A program made the translations under genes and the position numbers. The notes beneath the pieces were generated by a model. That model saw only the letters and a program-made list of their open reading frames with translations. It had not been told where the DNA came from and made no database searches. DNA of 64,000 nucleotides, taken from Flagellimonas taeanensis. GTDB lineage: Bacteria > Bacteroidota > Bacteroidia > Flavobacteriales > Flavobacteriaceae. Every line of letters begins with the position of its first letter. Position 1 is the first letter of the stretch. Of the stretch, positions 8,650 to 17,570 are shown piece after piece. The stretch lies in assembly GCF_003584105.1 (NCBI RefSeq), contig NZ_QXFO01000009.1, positions 155,718 to 219,717 on the forward strand, given 5' to 3'.

Positions 8650-11550
8650 ATGAAACTGATGAACCTTAAAAAACTAATTTTTGTAACGCTTTTTCCACTG
8701 TTTGGCCTCGCAAATGCACAGGCCCAAACAGGAAACATACAAGGAACCATTACCGATGAAAACGGAATTTACGTCCCAGGCGCAAATGTGTATATGAAGT
8801 CCATCTCCAAAGGAGGGATTACGGATTTTGATGGGAGGTTTACTTTGGTGGGTATTCCTGCTGGAGATTATACCCTTACCATTACCTATATGGGGTATGC
8901 CGATGTAGAGCAACAAGTTTCCGTTACGGCCGGACAGACCACATCGGTGGGGATAGTCCTGAACCCGACCAACGTGGAACTTGATGAAGTACAAGTAAGT
9001 GCCTATGGGCTCAGCGGCCAGGCAAAGGCGTTGAACACACAAAGAACGAACCTGAACATCACCAATGTGGTATCCACTGATCAAATCGGAAAATTTCCCG
9101 ATGCGAACATTGGGGATGCCGTCAAGCGTATACCCGGTATCACTATGCAGGTGGATCAAGGGGAGGCAAGGAACATTATCGTCCGGGGTCTATCTCCACA
9201 ATTGAACTCCGTGACCCTTAACGGGAGCAGGATCCCATCTGCGGAAGCGGACAATAGGAACATCCAGATGGACCTGATTCCTTCGGACATGATCCAGACC
9301 ATTGAAGTGAACAAAGCCGTTACCCCCGATATGGATGCAGATGCCTTGGGGGGATCCGTGAACTTGGTCACCCGGACTGCACCACAAGGGTTCAGGCTTT
9401 CGGCAACTGCTGGTTCAGGCGTCAATTTCATCACCGATAAGAGGATTTGGAACGGGTCACTGTTGGTGGGGGACCGTACCAAAGACGGAAAATTTGGATG
9501 GATGGTCTCGGCCACCATCAACGATAATGATTTTGGATCGCACAACATCGAGGCCGAATGGACCGATGAATTTGAGTACAACACAGGTGAAGAAGATGAA
9601 GAGGGCGAGCCCATTTTGGAAGAAGTGGATGTAGACCCCTATACCAATGTTACCGAGCAACGCACGTATTTGGTGCAAAGGGTAAGACGGAGTTTTGCCG
9701 CCAATTTGGATTACCAGATCAATGCGGACAACAATATTTTCCTAAAGACCATGTATAATTGGAGGGATGATCGTGAAAATCGGTTTGCCTTTGCACAAGA
9801 GATTTTGGACGGAGAGGATATTGAAGCAGGTGACTTTACCATTACCAATGGAGTGCCTACGAGGTTTCCGGCCGAGGTGGTCCGGGAAACCAAGGGGGGT
9901 ATAGCCGGAGGGCGCAACCAAAACCGCAGGTTGGAAGACCAACGTATGCAGAACTATACCCTTGGTGGTAATCATTTGTTCGGCAGCCTGAAATTTGATT
10001 GGATGGGGTCCTATGCCAAGGCATCCGAGGAGCGATTGAATGAAAGATATGCGGTCTATGCCACCGAATATATCGTTAACAATGACAACAGCAACCCAAA
10101 ATACCCGATCATGACCGCTGCCAATGCCAGTGATTTTAACGATTTGGGGGCATTTGAATTTGACGAACTGACCAACGAGAACCAGTACACCGACGAAGAG
10201 GACATGAACTTCTTTGCCAATTTTGAATTGCCTGCAGATCTTTTGGGCAATGGAGGCACCCTAAAGTTTGGGGCAAGGGGACGCTTCAAGACCAAGGAAA
10301 GAAACAACGATTTCTTTGAATATGATTTTGAAGACCTGTACCCCACTCTGGCCGATGTGCCAGTCAAAGACTACACCAATCCTGATTTCTTGGCTGGGGA
10401 AAAGTACCGCGCAGGGACCTTTGCCAGTGAGGAGTGGCTGGGTTCCTTGGACCTGAACAGTACCAATGGGGAGGCCGTTCCAGACGAGTATCTTCCCGGT
10501 AATTTTGAGGTGAAGGAAAATGTGTGGGCCGCTTATGCCATGATCAACCAAAAAGTGTCCGATAAGTTAAGCGTATTGGCAGGTCTTCGGATGGAGAACA
10601 CCAAATTGGAGACAGAGGGCAATAGGGTGACCTATATTGAAGAGGACGAAGATGCCGGAATAGAGGAAGGGATTGAAGTGGAACAAGTATCGGATGAGAA
10701 CTCGTACACCAACCTTTTGCCAGGCATCCATTTTAAATATGACTTGGACAATAGTACTGTTTTGAGATTGGCATGGACCAATACCTTGGCCCGTCCAAAC
10801 TATGTGGATTTGATTCCAAGGGCAGAGATAATCAATGAGGACAGGGAGGTTGTTGTGGGCAACCCAGAACTAGACCCTACCACTTCCATGAACTTTGACT
10901 TCAATGCCGAACACTATTTTGAAAGTGTGGGAATCATCTCCGGAGGCGTTTTTTACAAGAGGATAAACGATTTTATCTACACCTATATCACGCAGGCAGA
11001 GGGCGACACCTTTGGAGCTGGTACCGCGGGATATGATGTGTACCAACCTTTGAATGGGGATGCTGCCTCTATTTTTGGTGCAGAGGTCTCATTCCAACGA
11101 CAGCTGGATTTCTTGCCCGGTTTTGCCAGAAACTTCAGCATCTACTTGAACTACACCTATTTGAGCTCAAGTGCTGATGGTATCCGCAACGAAGATGGTG
11201 ACGAGCGTACCGATCTGGACCTGCCCAATACCGCACCTAACATGTTCAACGGGTCTTTGGGCTATGCCGATAAAAGGTTCAGTGCGAGGTTGTCTGCCAA
11301 CTTTTCCGATTCCTATATTGATGAAATCGGGGGCAATGCCTTTGAGGACAGGTATTATGACACCCAGTTCTTTCTGGATTTCAATGCAAGCTATACCATC
11401 AACAAGAACCTAAGGCTCTATGCCGATGTTAACAACATCACCAATCAACCATTGCGCTATTTCCAAAGTGTAAAGGAAAGGACCCAGCAGGCCGAGTTCT
11501 ACAGTACCCGATGGACCTTTGGGTTAAAATATGACTTGTTCAAAAAATAG
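8650..11550 (+). CDS. TonB-dependent outer-membrane receptor, probably for phytate or other organic phosphate
   Basis: 966 residues from the ATG at 8650, which gives a signal peptide ending near ANAQAQ. A carboxypeptidase-regulatory-like domain (GNIQGTITDENGIYVPGANV) is followed by a plug with ANIGDAVKRIPGITM and IIVRGLSPQLNSVTLNG, and a 22-strand-type barrel ending in aromatic RWTFGLKYDLFKK. The plug resembles the large Xanthomonas/Caulobacter-type receptor group. A beta-propeller phytase gene lies 110 bases downstream on the same strand, so a substrate related to inositol phosphates is a fair inference. No SusD partner is present. Energy would come from TonB-ExbBD encoded elsewhere. Confidence 0.92.
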   Translation: MKLMNLKKLIFVTLFPLFGLANAQAQTGNIQGTITDENGIYVPGANVYMKSISKGGITDFDGRFTLVGIPAGDYTLTITYMGYADVEQQVSVTAGQTTSVGIVLNPTNVELDEVQVSAYGLSGQAKALNTQRTNLNITNVVSTDQIGKFPDANIGDAVKRIPGITMQVDQGEARNIIVRGLSPQLNSVTLNGSRIPSAEADNRNIQMDLIPSDMIQTIEVNKAVTPDMDADALGGSVNLVTRTAPQGFRLSATAGSGVNFITDKRIWNGSLLVGDRTKDGKFGWMVSATINDNDFGSHNIEAEWTDEFEYNTGEEDEEGEPILEEVDVDPYTNVTEQRTYLVQRVRRSFAANLDYQINADNNIFLKTMYNWRDDRENRFAFAQEILDGEDIEAGDFTITNGVPTRFPAEVVRETKGGIAGGRNQNRRLEDQRMQNYTLGGNHLFGSLKFDWMGSYAKASEERLNERYAVYATEYIVNNDNSNPKYPIMTAANASDFNDLGAFEFDELTNENQYTDEEDMNFFANFELPADLLGNGGTLKFGARGRFKTKERNNDFFEYDFEDLYPTLADVPVKDYTNPDFLAGEKYRAGTFASEEWLGSLDLNSTNGEAVPDEYLPGNFEVKENVWAAYAMINQKVSDKLSVLAGLRMENTKLETEGNRVTYIEEDEDAGIEEGIEVEQVSDENSYTNLLPGIHFKYDLDNSTVLRLAWTNTLARPNYVDLIPRAEIINEDREVVVGNPELDPTTSMNFDFNAEHYFESVGIISGGVFYKRINDFIYTYITQAEGDTFGAGTAGYDVYQPLNGDAASIFGAEVSFQRQLDFLPGFARNFSIYLNYTYLSSSADGIRNEDGDERTDLDLPNTAPNMFNGSLGYADKRFSARLSANFSDSYIDEIGGNAFEDRYYDTQFFLDFNASYTINKNLRLYADVNNITNQPLRYFQSVKERTQQAEFYSTRWTFGLKYDLFKK

Positions 11551-11553
11551 CAT

Positions 11554-11628
11554 TGTCAGTTCGAGCGTAGTCGAGAACGAGTATGAACGTTTTCCCTGAA
11601 AAACATCTCGACTGCGCTCGATATGACA
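11554..11628. repeat. palindromic repeat (TCGAGCGyAGTCGAGA family)
   Basis: A 75-bp element bounded by TGTCA and TGACA. The inner arms TCGAGCGTAGTCGAGA (11561-11576) and TCTCGACTGCGCTCGA (11606-11621) are inverted copies with one mismatch. It fills most of the gap between the receptor and phytase genes. The same core recurs at and inside leuS. Confidence 0.88.
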
Positions 11629-11660
11629 TTTTTGAATGTACTTTTAATAGATAGATCCTA

Positions 11661-12683
11661 ATGAAACAGATACGAATATTACTTTTTTTATCAATTTTGG
11701 TGCTTTCCTGTAAACAACAGGCTCCCAAATTGCCTGCCATAGCACCGGACATCATCACCGAAAAAACACCTAATGACACCGACGACCCCGCCATTTGGAT
11801 CCATCCTAAAGATGCCTCAAAGAGCATCGTTTTTGGAACCGATAAGGAAACCAATGGGGGTGTCTATGCCTTTGACCTGAACGGAAAGATCATTAGGGAG
11901 AAATCAATAACGGATATCCAACGGCCCAATAATGCGGATGTGGAATATGGTTTTCAGTTGAACGATTCCATTGCCGTGGACATCATTGCCTTTACCGAAA
12001 GGGAAAAACAGCAGATTCGATTGTTTTCCGTGCCCGACATGAAACCATTGGACGGTGGCGGCTTCCCTGTTTTTGAAGATGAACCGAATGCAGAGCAGCG
12101 GTTGGCCATGGGAATCAGCCTGTACAAATCGCTTAAAGATTCGTCCATGTATGCCATTGTAGGGCGAAAAATAGGTCCCAGCGGTTCTTACCTCTATCAA
12201 TATAAATTGGAATCCGACAGCACAGGGATTTCTGCCCGTTTAGTACGGAAGTTCGGGAGCTTTACCGGAGGAAAGGAAATCGAGGCTATTGCCGTGGACA
12301 ACGAGCTCGGCTTTGTGTATTATTCCGATGAAGGGGAATGTGTGAAAAAGTATCATGCCGAACCCAACATGGGTAACGAAGAACTGGCCTGCTTTGGCGG
12401 CGAGCTGTTTTTGGAGGACATTGAGGGAATCGCCATCGCCAAATATCCGAACGGTGAAGGCTATATCATTGTTTCCGACCAGCAAAGGGGGCAATTCAAC
12501 ATTTTCTCCCGAAAGGACAACAGCTTCATCAAGGCGGTGAACCTATCCACGACCGAGACCGATGGTTGCGATGTGGTCACGGTGCCCTTGAACGATACCT
12601 TTCCAAATGGGCTCTTTGCCGCTATGAACGACGCGAAGGATTTCTACTTTTACGATTTGGGGAAAGTACTGGATTTGGATTGA
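11661..12683 (+). CDS. beta-propeller phytase (3-phytase), lipoprotein
   Basis: 340 residues with a lipoprotein signal (ILLFLSILVLSC, Cys near residue 17). The body shows beta-propeller phytase landmarks: DDPAIWIHPKDASKSIVFGT near the N-terminus, RPNNADVEYGF, the EIEAIAVDNELGFVYYSDE stretch and EDIEGIAIAK, with acidic residues that bind calcium in this family. The enzyme removes phosphate from phytate outside the cytoplasm. It lies downstream of a TBDT and would supply phosphate and inositol phosphates at the cell surface. The 110-base gap is occupied by a palindromic repeat, so co-transcription with the receptor is plausible but may be attenuated. Confidence 0.92.
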   Translation: MKQIRILLFLSILVLSCKQQAPKLPAIAPDIITEKTPNDTDDPAIWIHPKDASKSIVFGTDKETNGGVYAFDLNGKIIREKSITDIQRPNNADVEYGFQLNDSIAVDIIAFTEREKQQIRLFSVPDMKPLDGGGFPVFEDEPNAEQRLAMGISLYKSLKDSSMYAIVGRKIGPSGSYLYQYKLESDSTGISARLVRKFGSFTGGKEIEAIAVDNELGFVYYSDEGECVKKYHAEPNMGNEELACFGGELFLEDIEGIAIAKYPNGEGYIIVSDQQRGQFNIFSRKDNSFIKAVNLSTTETDGCDVVTVPLNDTFPNGLFAAMNDAKDFYFYDLGKVLDLD

Positions 12684-12687
12684 TGCC

Positions 12688-13800
12688 TTAAAAGCGAAGC
12701 TTTCGTTTCCGTGCAGTGATTTCCCAAGTGTCCATTTTTCTTCCGTTTTGGATCACCGATACTTCATCATGGAGATTGATGGTGGGGCAAATGTGGTAGG
12801 GAACACCGTAAAGTACATCTCCGACCTTCCATTTGTCCCAGTCCCGAACCTTGATGACCCCGTGTTCTTCACTTTGTGAAACCAATTCATAGGAGTCAAG
12901 GTTCAGGAATTTTATGCGTTTGTCAATGGGGTTTTCGGAGGCCACGGATTTGTGACCCATGTCCACGGTGATGATGCCCTCGGTGGGTTTGGAAATGATG
13001 CGGGTCACCAGAAGAGCAGCATATTTGAAATCCTGTTCCGTCAATTTTTCACCATACCCCCAATCCCAAAGTACGCAGGTACCCGGACTGGCGATCCTTT
13101 TTTCCTGTAGGATGTGTGAAGTGAAGGAAGGCGTACCGCCGCAGATCAAATGGGCCTGCGGATAGCTTTCCTTGAGGGCTTCAAAATAGGTTTCCACATC
13201 TCTTATGCCCGCTTCTATCTTTTCATTCCGGACGGCAAAGTCAGTATCCCTCAGATGACCATCATATGCGTGTAACCCTTTGAAAGAAAGATTTTTGCAA
13301 ATTTTCAAATAATCCAACAACACATCCAGTTCCGTCCCGATCCTGATCCCGGAACGGTCCATGCCATTGTTGATGTCGATATAGATATTGACGATAAGCT
13401 CCTGTTCCAATGCTTTTTGGTTCAAAAGTTCCGCACTGTCAATATTGTCTATCAGGGTGGAAAACTCCGTATCGGGAAAATGTTTGGCCAAACGGATGAA
13501 ACGATCCACTTTGGGCCCCACCAGTTGATGTGCGATGAGCACAGATGCCGCCCCGGCTTCGGCGGCCATTTCCGCTTCGGCAATGGTCGATGCCTTGAAT
13601 TTGGAAATGCCCGACTCCAACAACAATTGCATCACTTTCGGCATTTTGTTGGTCTTGATGTGTGGCATCAACCGCTCGATATGGCCATTGGCAAGGGATG
13701 CCATCCTTTCCAAATTGTACTTTATGTGTTCCAGGTATAGAACAATTGATGGGGAGTCCACCGTTTCCACATTTTCTATTCGGTGCCAATTAGTATCCAT
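12688..13800 (-). CDS. D-threonine aldolase / D-serine dehydratase-like PLP enzyme
   Basis: 370 residues of the fold-III (alanine-racemase-like) PLP family. The motif PHIKTNKMPKV near residue 46 holds the PLP-binding lysine at about K49. A C-terminal domain of the DSD1 type contains SEEHGVIKV and the metal-binding part near GVPYHICPTINLHDEV, where His and Cys fit the divalent-metal site of D-threonine aldolases. It would cleave or deaminate D-hydroxy amino acids. Substrate is uncertain between D-threonine and D-serine. It converges on the phytase gene with a 4-base gap and stands alone. Confidence 0.85.
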   Translation of the reverse strand: MDTNWHRIENVETVDSPSIVLYLEHIKYNLERMASLANGHIERLMPHIKTNKMPKVMQLLLESGISKFKASTIAEAEMAAEAGAASVLIAHQLVGPKVDRFIRLAKHFPDTEFSTLIDNIDSAELLNQKALEQELIVNIYIDINNGMDRSGIRIGTELDVLLDYLKICKNLSFKGLHAYDGHLRDTDFAVRNEKIEAGIRDVETYFEALKESYPQAHLICGGTPSFTSHILQEKRIASPGTCVLWDWGYGEKLTEQDFKYAALLVTRIISKPTEGIITVDMGHKSVASENPIDKRIKFLNLDSYELVSQSEEHGVIKVRDWDKWKVGDVLYGVPYHICPTINLHDEVSVIQNGRKMDTWEITARKRKLRF

Positions 13801-13961
13801 GCCTACCTGTTTTTAGAGGTAAAGGTAATCATCACTGTAGAATTGAAAGGGACCTTACCTGTACTAAAAATGGAAAATATGTTGATACGGGTATGAAATC
13901 TGTAATGGTTCCAAGAAGATCTTTTCGTAGCTTTAAGACCATTAACCATAATTCTTATATC

Positions 13962-14540
13962 ATGAAAAAAGCCGTTATTTCTTCATTGTTGGCCTGTTCT
14001 ATTCTGTTTACCAGTTGTTTGGGCTCATTTAAAGCGTTCAATAACCTAAAGGACTGGAACCAGGGATTGACAGACAGCAAATTTTTGGACAACCTGATTT
14101 TCTGGGGACTGAACATTGTCCCTGTCTATGGACTGTTCTTTTTAGGTGATGTTTTGATTTTCAACGTCATCGAGTTCTGGTCGGGATCCAATCCCATCGC
14201 CATGAAACCAGGGGAATCTGAGACGCAGATGGTGGAGCACGAGGGCAATACCTACAAAATGGTGGCCACCCAGAACAGGATCCAAGTGACCGTGGTCGAA
14301 GGGCCCAAGAAAGGAAAGAAAATAGATTTGGTGTACAAGCCGGATGAAAAATCCTGGAACGCCGTTCGTCCAAATGGAGAGATCATCAAACTTTCCTCTT
14401 TTGAAGAAGGGTTTTACATTGTTTATATGCCCAACGGAGAGCAGATCAAAATCGACCCAATGGATACAAGGGAAGAAGGCTTGGCTTTGTTGAAAGAGAA
14501 CAAGACCTGCTACTACGAGCAAGGTCTTTTGGCGGATTAA
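13962..14540 (+). CDS. DUF3332-type lipoprotein
   Basis: 192 residues from the ATG at 13962, the start that exposes a lipoprotein signal (AVISSLLACSILFTSC, Cys near 20). An upstream in-frame ATG at 13893 would bury it. A second hydrophobic region (FWGLNIVPVYGLFFLGDVLI) follows the GSFKAFNNLKDWN segment that marks DUF3332. The C-terminal half is beta-rich and probably periplasmic. Family function is unknown to me. It is a single gene closed by a strong terminator. Confidence 0.8.
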   Translation: MKKAVISSLLACSILFTSCLGSFKAFNNLKDWNQGLTDSKFLDNLIFWGLNIVPVYGLFFLGDVLIFNVIEFWSGSNPIAMKPGESETQMVEHEGNTYKMVATQNRIQVTVVEGPKKGKKIDLVYKPDEKSWNAVRPNGEIIKLSSFEEGFYIVYMPNGEQIKIDPMDTREEGLALLKENKTCYYEQGLLAD

Positions 14541-14560
14541 CGTAAAAATAATTTGCAAAT

Positions 14561-14590
14561 AAAAACCCCAAGGCTTGCCTTGGGGTTTTA
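14561..14590. terminator. bidirectional terminator between DUF3332 gene and ahcY
   Basis: Stem AAAACCCCAAGGC/GCCTTGGGGTTTT with a 2-base loop, symmetrical A/T tails and position between two convergent genes. Confidence 0.9.
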
Positions 14591-14610
14591 TGTTTATACT
14601 TGTAGGATTT

Positions 14611-15927
14611 TTAATACCTATAATAATCAGGTTTGAAAGGACCATCAACGGTCACGCCAATGTATTCGGCCTGGTCTTCCTTAAGCTCGGTGAGCTCTGC
14701 ACCCAAACGGGCCAAATGCAGTTTGGCCACTTTTTCGTCCAAGTGCTTTGGAAGCATGTAAACGTCGTTCTCATACTTGTCACTGTGGTTCCAGAGCTCT
14801 ATCTGTGCCAAGGTCTGGTTGGTGAACGAATTGCTCATCACAAAACTGGGGTGTCCTGTGGCACAACCTAGGTTGACCAATCGGCCCTCCGCCAAAATGA
14901 TGATATCCTTGCCATTGATGGTGTATTTGTCCACCTGTGGTTTTATCTCGTCCTTGGTGTCGCCATAGGCGTCGTTCAACCAAGCCATATCAATCTCATT
15001 GTCAAAATGCCCTATGTTGCAGACAATGGCCTTGTCCTTCATGGCCCTAAAGTGCTCTTCACGGATAATGTCCTTGTTGCCAGTGGTAGTGATCACGATA
15101 TCGGCATTGGAGACGATGGTCTCCAATTTTTTCACCTCATAGCCGTCCATGCAGGCCTGTAGGGCACAGATGGGGTCTATTTCGGTAACGGTGACAATAG
15201 ATCCGGCCCCTCGGAAAGAGGCTGCAGTACCTTTGCCAACATCGCCATAACCGGCAACCACTACGCGCTTTCCGGCCAACATGGTATCCGTGGCCCTGCG
15301 GATGGCATCCACAGCACTTTCACGACAGCCATATTTGTTGTCGAATTTGGATTTGGTCACGGAATCGTTCACATTGATGGCGGGCATGGGCAAAGTTCCC
15401 TTTTTCACTCGTTCATACAAACGGTGTACCCCCGTGGTGGTCTCCTCGGAAAGTCCCCTGACACCTGGGGCCAATTCTGGATATTTGTCCAAGACCATGT
15501 TGGTAAGGTCACCACCATCATCCAAGATCATGTTCAAGGGTTTTCTATCCTCCCCAAAGAACAAGGTCTGCTCAATGCACCAATCAAATTCCTGTGCGTT
15601 CATTCCTTTCCAGGCATAAACGGGAACGCCTGCTGCGGCAATGGCGGCAGCGGCATGGTCCTGTGTGGAAAATATGTTGCAGGAGCTCCAGGTCACCTCT
15701 GCGCCAAGGGCCACCAAGGTCTCGATAAGGACCGCTGTTTGGATGGTCATGTGCAGGCAACCGGCAATTCGGGCGCCCTTCAAGGGCTGTTGGCTCCCAT
15801 ATTCCTCCCGTAACGCCATAAGTCCTGGCATTTCCGCTTCGGCAAGCTCAATCTCTTTTCTTCCCCAACTTGCAAGGGAGATATCCTTTACCTTATAGGG
15901 TATGTACGGAATTGTCTTTGTGCTCAT
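14611..15927 (-). CDS. ahcY: adenosylhomocysteinase (S-adenosylhomocysteine hydrolase)
   Basis: 438 residues. Converts S-adenosylhomocysteine to adenosine and homocysteine in the activated-methyl cycle, keeping methyltransferases free of product inhibition. Family signatures are clear: [31 protein letters not shown] with catalytic Lys/Asp, the NAD-binding loop [16 protein letters not shown], and the C-terminal PDYYRY. Length and colinearity are normal. A single gene: no methionine-cycle genes are next to it, and no SAH riboswitch is visible upstream. Confidence 0.98.
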   Translation of the reverse strand: MSTKTIPYIPYKVKDISLASWGRKEIELAEAEMPGLMALREEYGSQQPLKGARIAGCLHMTIQTAVLIETLVALGAEVTWSSCNIFSTQDHAAAAIAAAGVPVYAWKGMNAQEFDWCIEQTLFFGEDRKPLNMILDDGGDLTNMVLDKYPELAPGVRGLSEETTTGVHRLYERVKKGTLPMPAINVNDSVTKSKFDNKYGCRESAVDAIRRATDTMLAGKRVVVAGYGDVGKGTAASFRGAGSIVTVTEIDPICALQACMDGYEVKKLETIVSNADIVITTTGNKDIIREEHFRAMKDKAIVCNIGHFDNEIDMAWLNDAYGDTKDEIKPQVDKYTINGKDIIILAEGRLVNLGCATGHPSFVMSNSFTNQTLAQIELWNHSDKYENDVYMLPKHLDEKVAKLHLARLGAELTELKEDQAEYIGVTVDGPFKPDYYRY

Positions 15928-15971
15928 ACTTTATGTATATTTACTTTTGTAGCTTCGCTTTATTAGTGCTA

Positions 15972-15979
15972 CAAAGATA
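15972..15979 (-). promoter_or_regulatory. -7 box of ahcY
   Basis: On the minus strand the sequence reads TATCTTTG, matching TAnnTTTG, about 45 bases upstream of the ahcY ATG. No convincing -33 TTG at the usual spacing. Confidence 0.5.
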
Positions 15980-16001
15980 CAAATTCGCTTAACTTTTGGT
16001 C

Positions 16002-16643
16002 ATGCCCATTTACAAAACCATAACAGTTTCACCCACTACCAAGGTATATGTCTGGAAGGTCACCGAACCTGAGTCCCAGCTATCTAGGAATGTGGAGCTC
16101 ACTTCGCATTGCCAGAGCAGGATGGACGGCATGAAATCCGAGGCGCACCGTAGGGCATTCTTGAGCATAAGACACCTGATGGCAGAGGCCGGATACAAGG
16201 ACAGCGACCTTTACTACGATGATTTTGGCAAGCCCCATCTCAAAGATGGAAGCTACATTTCGATTACCCATTCCCACAATTTTACAGGGATCATTGTGAG
16301 CGAGACCGACGAGGTAGGCATCGACATAGAGATGCAGCGGGACAAAATCCTCAATATTGCACACAAGTTCACACCCATTGGGGAGTACAAGACCTTGGCC
16401 AATGCAGAGGCCATCATCCGAAAACTGACCATAGTATGGGGCGCGAAGGAGTCCCTTTATAAAATATACGCGCAGCAGGGACTCAGTTTTTTGCGGCATA
16501 TCAATGTCATGGATTTTACGTTCGATGATTCGCGCACCGTGGCCGAAATTCTATACAAGGGAAAAAAATCGCAGTATGAGATCGAGTTTTTTGAGTTTGA
16601 AGGATTCACCTGCGTGTATGCACTCAAAATGATGGGGGGTTGA
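16002..16643 (+). CDS. 4'-phosphopantetheinyl transferase superfamily protein
   Basis: 213 residues from the ATG at 16002 (a TTG two codons upstream is less likely). The family motifs are present: GIDIE at 106-110, with Asp and Glu for magnesium, and WGAKESLYK at 146-154. It transfers the phosphopantetheine arm from CoA to a carrier protein, activating acyl-, aryl- or peptidyl-carrier domains. The short, Sfp-like arrangement differs from AcpS. It is divergent from ahcY. No fatty-acid or polyketide genes are adjacent, so the partner carrier cannot be named from context. Confidence 0.87.
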   Translation: MPIYKTITVSPTTKVYVWKVTEPESQLSRNVELTSHCQSRMDGMKSEAHRRAFLSIRHLMAEAGYKDSDLYYDDFGKPHLKDGSYISITHSHNFTGIIVSETDEVGIDIEMQRDKILNIAHKFTPIGEYKTLANAEAIIRKLTIVWGAKESLYKIYAQQGLSFLRHINVMDFTFDDSRTVAEILYKGKKSQYEIEFFEFEGFTCVYALKMMGG

Positions 16644-16657
16644 CCGTTTCTTTTTAG

Positions 16658-16665
16658 TAGTTTTG
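16658..16665 (+). promoter_or_regulatory. possible -7 box for the thiamine-binding-like/pnuC operon
   Basis: TAGTTTTG lies 20 bases before the ATG. A TTG at 16640-16642 is 15 bases upstream, which is shorter than the usual spacing. Confidence 0.4.
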
Positions 16666-16684
16666 CCCCTGAAAAAGTGTTCCC

Positions 16685-16945
16685 ATGAAGATTTCCGTAG
16701 AGCTTACCCTTACCCCGTTACAAGATGATTTTGAGCCTCCTATCATTGATTTTATCAAAAGATTGCGTGCTTCTGGGCTCACCGTTCTGGAGAATCCGTT
16801 GAGCACACAAGTATTCGGGGACTACGACAAGGTCATGGTATTGCTCCAAAAAGAGATCAAGGAAACTTTTGGTGCCCTGGACCATGTGGTACTGGCCATG
16901 AAAATGGTAAAATCCGACAGAAGCGGTTATGAGCCCCATTTTTGA
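16685..16945 (+). CDS. thiamine-binding-like protein (MTH1187/YkoF type)
   Basis: 86 residues with no signal peptide. The order of elements (an N-terminal strand MKISVELTLTPL, a helix, then SGLTVLENPLSTQVFGDYDK and a closing helix with HVVLAMKMVKSDR) matches the small ferredoxin-like thiamine-binding family. The protein is cytoplasmic and may hold or sense hydroxymethylpyrimidine or thiamine. It overlaps the start of pnuC by 17 bases, so the two are probably co-translated. Similarity is moderate: if the family call is wrong, it remains a small conserved alpha/beta protein linked to PnuC. Confidence 0.68.
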   Translation: MKISVELTLTPLQDDFEPPIIDFIKRLRASGLTVLENPLSTQVFGDYDKVMVLLQKEIKETFGALDHVVLAMKMVKSDRSGYEPHF

Positions 16946-17570
16946 TTTTTTCCTAGGGCCCTACGAGGATAGGGAGCTTTCCCTCATCATCTTGGAGGCC
17001 ACCGCTTTTTTCTTCGGGATTGCCAGTGTGGTCTATGCCAAGAAAGAAGACATCATGGTCTATCCCACGGGCTTGGTGGGCACGGCCATCACCACCTACA
17101 TCTTTTTTGTGGACAGACTTTTTGGGGATATGATGTTGAATTTCTATTTCTCCATCATGAGTATTTATGGCTGGTGGAACTGGGCCCGAAGAAAGGAGAA
17201 CAGAGACCCCGTGGTGCTTATCACCAGAACGGATACGAAGGAAAAATGGGTAGGTCTCGGCCTTTTTGTCCTCACCATGCTCGTTACCTATGGGGTGTAC
17301 GTGGCATTTGGGGCAGAGATAAAGGCAAGCAATTATGTGGACATCGTCACCTCGGGTATTTTTTTCACGGCAATGTGGTACATGGCCAACAAAAAATTGG
17401 AAAGCTGGACCCTATGGATCATCGGGGATTTAATAACCGTACCTTTGTATGCTCATAGGGGGTGGGGCATGTTTTCATTGCAGTACCTCATCTTTACAGT
17501 ATTGTCCATTCAGGGATATCTAACATGGAAGAAACACTTGGGCAAGAGCCCTCAAACCTCATCAAAGTAG
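16929..17570 (+). CDS. pnuC: PnuC-family vitamin transporter (nicotinamide riboside, possibly thiamine)
   Basis: 213 residues with about seven hydrophobic helices. The Trp/Tyr-rich SIYGWWNWARRK and the closing QYLIFTVLSIQGYLTWKK are typical of PnuC. PnuC proteins are facilitators that rely on phosphorylation of the imported substrate in the cytoplasm to keep it inside. The gene downstream encodes a NadR-like kinase, which points to nicotinamide riboside. The overlapping upstream gene is thiamine-binding-like, which points to the PnuT branch. The sequence alone does not settle this. No riboswitch precedes the operon. It overlaps both neighbours. Confidence 0.87.
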   Translation: MSPIFDFFLGPYEDRELSLIILEATAFFFGIASVVYAKKEDIMVYPTGLVGTAITTYIFFVDRLFGDMMLNFYFSIMSIYGWWNWARRKENRDPVVLITRTDTKEKWVGLGLFVLTMLVTYGVYVAFGAEIKASNYVDIVTSGIFFTAMWYMANKKLESWTLWIIGDLITVPLYAHRGWGMFSLQYLIFTVLSIQGYLTWKKHLGKSPQTSSK

